Positions 62,801 to 64,000 of a stretch of DNA of 64,000 nucleotides are shown here, one piece after another. The DNA lies in assembly GCF_032854445.1 (NCBI RefSeq), contig NC_088298.1:1537474-1601473 (forward strand), written 5' to 3'. The translations under genes and the position numbers were made by a program. This DNA comes from Liolophura sinensis (Eukaryota; Mollusca; Polyplacophora; Chitonida; Chitonidae). The notes below the pieces were generated by a model that did not search any database, was not told where the DNA came from, and worked only from the letters and a program-made list of their open reading frames with translations. Each line of letters opens with the position of its first letter. Position 1 is the first letter of the stretch.

Positions 62801-63838
62801 CGGATGGTTGTGGGTTTTCCCCGTGCTCTGCCCGGTTGCCACCCACCATAATGCCGGCCGCCGTTGCATAAGTGAAATATTCTTGAGTACGGCGTAAAAC
62901 AATAATCAAATAAATAAACAAATACAACTAGTACATGTATATGCAGGCCAGTTTTGCTGGTGTCCAGACCAATATGGGATCTTAAGAGTAAACCACAAAC
63001 ATTGGGCATGTTACTTGTGTACTTTCACAGTACTGATGAAATTAAGCCTCATCATGTATTTAAAAAATTTCAGACCATCAAAATACTTTTGCCACAGTTT
63101 GACTGAAACTGTCTAAATATGTCACAGGGTTATTCTGCACTCCATTCAGGATAGTCTGTCCAATTGCCTGAGGCACAGCAGATTCCTGACACAGATACAT
63201 CCAAATGTAGGCCAAAAAACACCAACACCTCCAGATTCATTCATGGTAGGTCTACGTGTCTTTATACACAGTTTACAGTCTAAAGTATTAAATAAATAAC
63301 AAATACCATCAATCTGTTATTCAACATGACAGGTGTTTTTCCAAACTCATGCGAGTTTTAATGAGGATATACACCTGTATCAAGTAACAATCTACTGTTA
63401 CCTAGACTCTCATTTACACCAACCTGGCAGGTATGTGGCCCGTCCAGGTCAAATGCTCACCTCAGGCTATAAATATACTACCACATAGTGAATGAGTTTA
63501 CCCTAATTCTTTCATCATATCCATTGTATAATATATAGGTCTACATGGAGAATAAATTTTAAAGGTGAGCCATCACATACTATCCAAGACACACACACAT
63601 TCTTATCTAGACATTTTCTCAGGCTAAAAACAAACTTTTAAAGTAGCCTATAAACTTGATACTTCACGATAAATGTAAAGACATTCACGATACGTAGGAA
63701 TGAGATGGATGATAGGGATTACAATATACCTCGACGGATCCTCGAAGATGACGAAGACTTTGTTGTGGTTGTAGCAGACCTTTCAAACCAACTGGCGCGA
63801 GACCTTGTCCGATTGGTCTGCTGACGGAATGTTTCCAT
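33252..63838 (-). CDS. SVIL: supervillin (gelsolin-like repeats plus villin headpiece), 24 exons
   Basis: Spliced from 24 exons listed separately, the CDS is 4269 nt (1422 residues). Every junction has GT-AG ends and keeps phase. From about residue 590 it follows vertebrate supervillin closely: [84 protein letters not shown]. Supervillin is a peripheral membrane scaffold that binds F-actin and myosin II and acts in adhesion turnover and cytokinesis. The order is a disordered N-terminus with SILK motifs (37-177), a conserved linker (about 270-590), degenerate gelsolin-like domains (about 600-1340), and a headpiece (about 1362-1422) ending KLKQKVGLF. Vertebrate supervillin is longer (over 1700 residues), so the N-terminus is short or further exons lie beyond the window. 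Introns carry many SINEs and tandem arrays, some built from the gene's own splice junctions. Confidence 0.95.
33823..33978 (-). CDS. SVIL: supervillin exon 23 (headpiece, first part)
   Basis: It encodes [35 protein letters not shown] and [11 protein letters not shown], the N-terminal headpiece subdomain; donor GTAACG. Confidence 0.95.
34122..34300 (+). mobile_element. SINE family A 3' two-thirds
   Basis: GAAGGTCTGCCAGCAACAAG, core, CATAAAGCTGACCACCGTCG and an (AAAT)n tail, in intron 22. Confidence 0.8.
34499..34705 (-). mobile_element. SINE family A, diverged
   Basis: CCCATGACCATCAACAGGTT and GACCTTCCCATGTACGACAG mark the reverse core; the rest is strongly mutated. Confidence 0.65.
35551..35672 (-). 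CDS. SVIL: supervillin exon 22
   Basis: It encodes [20 protein letters not shown] and [16 protein letters not shown]; acceptor GTGTTATAG, donor GTAAGG. Confidence 0.93.
35761..35838. repeat. 78-bp near-perfect palindrome
   Basis: Two 39-base arms meet with no spacer at CTGAATATTCAG; one mismatch only (35773 against 35826). It lies 88 bp upstream of exon 22 in intron 21. Such a hairpin in pre-mRNA could affect the nearby acceptor. No terminal motif identifies it as a known transposon. Confidence 0.93.
35968..36102 (+). mobile_element. SINE family A 3' half
   Basis: AGCAACCTGCGGATGGTCGT through CATAATGCTGGCCGCCG and an (AAAT)n tail. Confidence 0.82.
36885..37043 (-). CDS. SVIL: supervillin exon 21
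   Basis: It encodes [20 protein letters not shown] and [12 protein letters not shown], a gelsolin-like strand-helix unit; acceptor GATTTGTAG, donor GTGAGT. Confidence 0.95.
37522..37674 (-). CDS. SVIL: supervillin exon 20
   Basis: It encodes [20 protein letters not shown] and [15 protein letters not shown]; phase 1 at both ends; donor GTGAGT. Confidence 0.94.
38717..38850 (-). CDS. SVIL: supervillin exon 19
   Basis: It encodes [20 protein letters not shown] and [14 protein letters not shown]; acceptor ATTGGCAG, donor GTACAC. Confidence 0.93.
38902..38972 (-). mobile_element. SINE family A 3' fragment
   Basis: CCCAAGAATATTTCACTTAT and ACGATGGCGGCCAG follow a TTTATTCAT tail complement; it ends at the core. 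Confidence 0.7.
39808..40121 (-). CDS. SVIL: supervillin exon 18
   Basis: It encodes [38 protein letters not shown] and [11 protein letters not shown], a full gelsolin-like core; acceptor TTTTTCCAG, donor GTAAGT. Confidence 0.95.
40198..40255. repeat. 14-bp inverted repeat (hairpin) in intron 17
   Basis: GAAGAGTTCAGGT at 40198-40210 is inverted as ACCTGAACTCTTC at 40242-40254, 76 bases upstream of exon 18. Confidence 0.6.
40268..40525. repeat. 84-bp tandem array, three copies
   Basis: Units contain TGAATTAAAGCACTGAAGTA, CTAACCATACATTTAGGCTG and TTCATGCGTAGAG and are almost identical. They lie in intron 17. Confidence 0.92.
41010..41164 (-). CDS. SVIL: supervillin exon 17
   Basis: It encodes [18 protein letters not shown] and [14 protein letters not shown]; acceptor CCAACAG, donor GTATGA. 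Confidence 0.93.
41340..41440 (-). mobile_element. old SINE-like relic
   Basis: GGATGGAAGAAACCAGAGTG, GGAAAACAACCAACC and CAAGTTACTGAAGAGCTTC retain the reverse core order of family A in very diverged form. Confidence 0.45.
41505..41935 (-). pseudogene. tandem relic copies of supervillin exon 16
   Basis: On the minus strand three to four copies repeat the last part of exon 16 (CCCAAACACAGCTAC, GGGGACACGTAC, TACATGATCACAG) and run into GTATGTCATT or GTATGGCATT, matching the real donor. Compared with exon 16 all share loss of one A (TCCAACTGCCC for TCCAAACTTCCC), a frameshift, and none has an acceptor. One copy (about 41736-41805) is truncated. Confidence 0.9.
41936..42105 (-). CDS. SVIL: supervillin exon 16
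   Basis: It encodes [20 protein letters not shown] and [18 protein letters not shown], one of the most conserved supervillin segments; donor GTATGT. Broken copies of its end follow in the intron. Confidence 0.95.
42405..42545 (-). mobile_element. old SINE-like relic
   Basis: CATCATACTCAAGGAATTTT, GGGTGAAGAAACCAAAGTGC and AACTTTTCCAAGCAGG keep the family A order at low identity. Confidence 0.45.
42728..42757 (+). repeat. poly-G tract
   Basis: A run of G broken by T, quadruplex-prone, in intron 15. A (TA)n run lies just upstream at 42671. Confidence 0.7.
43129..43235 (-). CDS. SVIL: supervillin exon 15
   Basis: It encodes [18 protein letters not shown] and [11 protein letters not shown]; donor GTATGT was chosen over an inner GTGG because it restores WVEEM across the junction. 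Confidence 0.9.
43367..43539 (-). CDS. SVIL: supervillin exon 14
   Basis: It encodes [20 protein letters not shown] and [15 protein letters not shown]; acceptor TGTATTTCAG, donor GTATTT. Confidence 0.93.
43608..43726 (-). mobile_element. SINE family A 3' half
   Basis: TTTATTTATTTGTTTGATT, then CAGCATTATGGTGGGAGGAA and CACAACCATCCACAGG; it lies 69 bp upstream of exon 14. Confidence 0.75.
43920..44076 (-). CDS. SVIL: supervillin exon 13
   Basis: It encodes [15 protein letters not shown] and a helix [20 protein letters not shown]; acceptor CTTGTTCAG lies at the edge of a 102-bp intronic tandem duplication. Confidence 0.94.
44077..44325. repeat. 102-bp intronic tandem duplication
   Basis: About 2.4 copies of a unit with CCTGAACAAGTAAATCCAGC, GCCTTAAACACCAATATGGG and GTGGTTTTTCTCCTAAACTC. 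Each unit includes the CTTGTTCAGG acceptor sequence of exon 13, so the exon 13 acceptor is present in three copies. Confidence 0.9.
44638..44783 (-). CDS. SVIL: supervillin exon 12
   Basis: It encodes [20 protein letters not shown] and [18 protein letters not shown]; acceptor TTTATTTCCAG, donor GTATGT. Confidence 0.94.
44806..45158 (-). mobile_element. SINE family B, full-length
   Basis: On the minus strand the head reads GTTTCGGTGGCCTAATGGTT, AGAGCGTCTGCCTCAGAGTA and a B-box-like GGATCAAACCCGGGTCGGG, clearly tRNA-like. The body and the ACATGACTC-type 3' end with GATATTAAACCCCAC follow. Length about 350 bp. Confidence 0.85.
45266..45521 (+). mobile_element. SINE family A, best full-length plus copy
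   Basis: Head GGGCCTCGGTGGCTCAGTCG and GTTAGCGCGCTAG (A-box region), B-box GAGTTCAAGTCC, core GCGGATGGTCGTGGGTTTG, CATAATGCTGGCCGCCGTC, 3' end TTGAGTACGGCGTAAAACAC and tail (AAAT)n. It is about 250 bp and serves as the family reference. Confidence 0.92.
45846..46069 (+). mobile_element. SINE family A, diverged copy
   Basis: GAGCTCAAGTCCAACTCAC, core GGTCTGCCAGCAACCTGCAG, then TTAAAACACCAATCAAATAA; the A-box head is lost. Confidence 0.82.
46237..46384 (-). CDS. SVIL: supervillin exon 11
   Basis: It encodes [18 protein letters not shown] and [18 protein letters not shown]. The acceptor TTCTCAG is the last of about 21 tandem copies; this one is chosen because only it leads straight into the conserved SQKKDLG. 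Confidence 0.9.
46366..47262 (-). repeat. 41-bp array of supervillin exon 11 acceptor copies
   Basis: About 21 units of 41 bp. On the coding strand each has a pyrimidine-rich TCTTCTTTCTCATTCTCAG acceptor followed by GCAGCGGACATTGCCCAATT, the start of exon 11. Units differ at only a few positions (AAGAAGAC/AAAAAGAC, GAATGAG/GATTGAG). All three minus-strand frames are open through the array. Confidence 0.95.
47568..47704 (-). CDS. SVIL: supervillin exon 10
   Basis: It encodes [20 protein letters not shown] and [16 protein letters not shown]; acceptor TTGGTTTAG, donor GTGAGT. The following intron is largely the 41-bp acceptor array. Confidence 0.94.
48178..48256 (+). mobile_element. SINE family A 3' fragment
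   Basis: TTTTCCTCCCATGATAATGC and ATAAAACCCCAATCATATAG only; diverged, next to exon 9. Confidence 0.6.
48273..48449 (-). CDS. SVIL: supervillin exon 9
   Basis: It encodes [20 protein letters not shown] and [15 protein letters not shown], the start of the first gelsolin-like unit. Phase requires the acceptor TGCATAG at 48450-48451; the alternative CCAAG would break frame. Confidence 0.88.
49091..49245 (-). CDS. SVIL: supervillin exon 8
   Basis: It encodes the basic [19 protein letters not shown] and [18 protein letters not shown]; acceptor CCCCTTACAG, donor GTGAGT. Confidence 0.92.
49416..49438 (+). repeat. poly-G tract
   Basis: A nearly pure G run interrupted by A, in intron 7. Confidence 0.7.
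50313..50556 (-). CDS. SVIL: supervillin exon 7
   Basis: It encodes [16 protein letters not shown], an acidic stretch and [14 protein letters not shown]; acceptor CTGTTCCCAG, donor GTAAGT. Confidence 0.92.
50655..50765 (-). mobile_element. old SINE-like relic
   Basis: ACAATGGCAGTCAATG, GTGTAAACCACCTGACC and GCAATCTTTCCCACATG recall the family A core at low identity. Confidence 0.4.
50944..51030 (-). CDS. SVIL: supervillin exon 6 (87-nt symmetric)
   Basis: It encodes [18 protein letters not shown] and PIPKELISE. Both ends are phase 1. The acceptor TTTGATTGAAAG has a poor pyrimidine tract, and its boundary is repeated three times upstream. Confidence 0.8.
51085..51406 (-). pseudogene. three relic copies of the exon 6 acceptor boundary
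   Basis: Copies at about 51085-51128, 51186-51231 and 51352-51406 repeat intron end plus exon 6 start: TGATTGACAG or TGATTGACAAG, then CTCAGAGGATGGCTCC or its variants. Two have better CAG acceptors than the exon in use. Confidence 0.8.
51596..51667 (-). CDS. SVIL: supervillin exon 5 (72-nt symmetric)
   Basis: It encodes [19 protein letters not shown]; both ends are phase 1, so skipping keeps frame. The basic KRRLPKR could act in nuclear import, which is only a suggestion. Confidence 0.85.
52142..52374 (-). CDS. SVIL: supervillin exon 4
   Basis: It encodes [15 protein letters not shown] and [13 protein letters not shown] ... [12 protein letters not shown], a segment conserved in supervillins upstream of the gelsolin region; donor GTAAGG. 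Confidence 0.92.
54144..54320 (-). CDS. SVIL: supervillin exon 3
   Basis: It encodes [20 protein letters not shown] and ends NSGSIAER; acceptor TTTTCTCTTCAG, donor GTAACA. The 6.6-kb intron before it holds the 30-bp and 84-bp arrays. Confidence 0.9.
54636..54768 (+). mobile_element. SINE family A 3' half
   Basis: TGATGGTTGTGGGTTTCCCC, CATAATGCTGGCCACCATCG and a TAAATAAACAAA tail, in intron 2. Confidence 0.82.
55448..55512 (+). mobile_element. SINE family B 3' end fragment
   Basis: GTCATATGACTGAAAAATGT, TTAAGTACGACGTTCATCC and an (ATTC)n end. Confidence 0.6.
55690..55858 (+). mobile_element. SINE family A 3' two-thirds
   Basis: GGGAAGGTCCGCCAGCAACC, CATAATGCTAACCACCGTTG and a CAATCAAATAAATAAAT tail. 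Confidence 0.83.
56578..57003. repeat. 84-bp tandem array derived from a SINE
   Basis: Five units with TTTCACTTATATCATGGGGA, CTAGCATTGTTGGGAGCATG and GAACCATGGGTGTGTACACC. The unit parallels the minus-strand family A core (TTTCACTTATACGATGGCGG, CCAGCATTATGGTGGG), so a SINE fragment seems to have been tandemly amplified in intron 2. Confidence 0.85.
57075..57290. repeat. direct duplication, about 80 bp
   Basis: CACAGCAATTCTGATCTCTA, TTTATCAAGGGTAACT and TTCTCTAACATGTTGTAAAT occur at 57075-57165 and again at 57206-57291. Confidence 0.8.
57468..58862. repeat. 30-bp dyad-symmetric satellite
   Basis: About 46 units of AATGCTTCAGCATGAGTATA plus TTACTCATGT. Each contains CATGAGTATATTACTCATG, eight-base arms around a three-base centre, overlapped by a second dyad ATTAC-TCAT-GTAAT. 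Open frames on both strands (up to 306 codons, [10 protein letters not shown] period) are a by-product. It lies in supervillin intron 2. Confidence 0.95.
59440..59456 (+). repeat. poly-G tract
   Basis: An uninterrupted G run in intron 2, quadruplex-prone and probably length-variable. Confidence 0.7.
59820..59851 (+). repeat. (AAT)n microsatellite
   Basis: About ten AAT units. Confidence 0.9.
60760..60850 (-). mobile_element. old SINE-like relic
   Basis: CAGGAATAAACCACTGACC and AACCTTTCCACATGTG resemble the relics at 41.4 and 50.7 kb. Confidence 0.35.
60951..61647 (-). CDS. SVIL: supervillin exon 2 (SILK-motif exon)
   Basis: This is the largest exon, about 232 residues of charged, disordered sequence with repeated RGILK/RSILK motifs, then Thr/Ser/Glu-rich sequence and a basic end ([16 protein letters not shown]). 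Acceptor TTGTGTCATTGTAG, donor GTAGGT. Confidence 0.93.
61868..61910 (-). mobile_element. SINE family A head fragment
   Basis: CACGCTAACCACTTAGTCAT and GGAGGCCCC are the reverse tRNA-like head; the rest is absent. Confidence 0.55.
62794..62926 (+). mobile_element. SINE family A 3' half
   Basis: TGCGGATGGTTGTGGGTTTT, CATAATGCCGGCCGCCG, TTGAGTACGGCGTAAAAC and a TAAATAAACAAA tail, in intron 1. Confidence 0.83.
62930..63729 (-). other. supervillin intron 1, remainder
   Basis: I see no exon, repeat family or element in this part beyond AT-rich sequence. Confidence 0.5.
63730..63838 (-). CDS. SVIL: supervillin exon 1 (first recognisable coding exon)
   Basis: It encodes [10 protein letters not shown], a Ser/Thr run and SRIRR, and ends with one base of a Gly codon at donor GTATAT. 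An in-frame ATG at 63898, directly preceded by an in-frame TAA, would add 20 residues. ATG 63838 (CCCATGG) has the better context. A splice acceptor inside this stretch cannot be excluded. Confidence 0.75.
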
Positions 63839-64000
63839 GGGAACGATGTGTGACTTTGACAATGAAATCCAATCAAATCCACGATTAACTTTGCACATTT
63901 ATTTTTATCTTTCCGGTGGCTTTTTCAAAGTCTTGCTGTCAAACACAGCATATATGCAGCACAAAGCACAAAATGTGCTTCTTACAATCTCCATCCTTTA

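Overview
The window is animal nuclear DNA. Its genes are an intronless LACC1/FAMIN-type gene, a two-domain arginine kinase, a single-domain arginine kinase and a 24-exon supervillin gene. Arginine kinase rather than creatine kinase, a contiguous two-domain arginine kinase (best known from bivalve molluscs), dense tRNA-derived SINEs ending in (AAATAAAT)n, and many minisatellites together point to a lophotrochozoan, most probably a mollusc. The species cannot be fixed from sequence alone.

Layout. 1-1.38 kb is a 59-bp satellite running off the left edge. 1.46-2.68 kb is the LACC1-like CDS (+). 3.9-7.4 kb holds three tandem arrays (65, 40 and 66/57 bp). 8-11 kb is intergenic DNA with SINE and MITE pieces. 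11.38-13.58 kb is the two-domain arginine kinase (+), with a TATA-like box. 14.4-20.7 kb has duplicated segments, SINEs and further arrays (32, 35 and 21 bp). 21.04-22.10 kb is the single-domain arginine kinase (-), convergent with the first. 22.3-33.2 kb is intergenic, with two good copies of a long-TIR MITE and arrays of 33 and 41 bp. From 33.25 kb to about 63.84 kb, on the minus strand, is supervillin. I assembled its 24 exons by splice phase; the spliced CDS is 4269 nt (1423 codons with stop), every junction keeps frame, and the protein ends in a villin headpiece.

The genes do not form a pathway. LACC1 is a purine-nucleoside enzyme linked to macrophage metabolism, the arginine kinases buffer ATP, and supervillin is a membrane-cytoskeleton scaffold. 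The most striking features are: (i) tandem repeats inside supervillin built from its own exon-intron boundaries, including about 21 copies of a 3' splice site; (ii) an array of seven exact PP1-type SILK motifs in its N-terminal region; (iii) a two-domain arginine kinase whose halves share 711 identical bases and which ends in a CaaX-like CSIL; (iv) minisatellites that appear to have arisen inside SINE copies; and (v) a 30-bp satellite in which each unit is a near-perfect hairpin.
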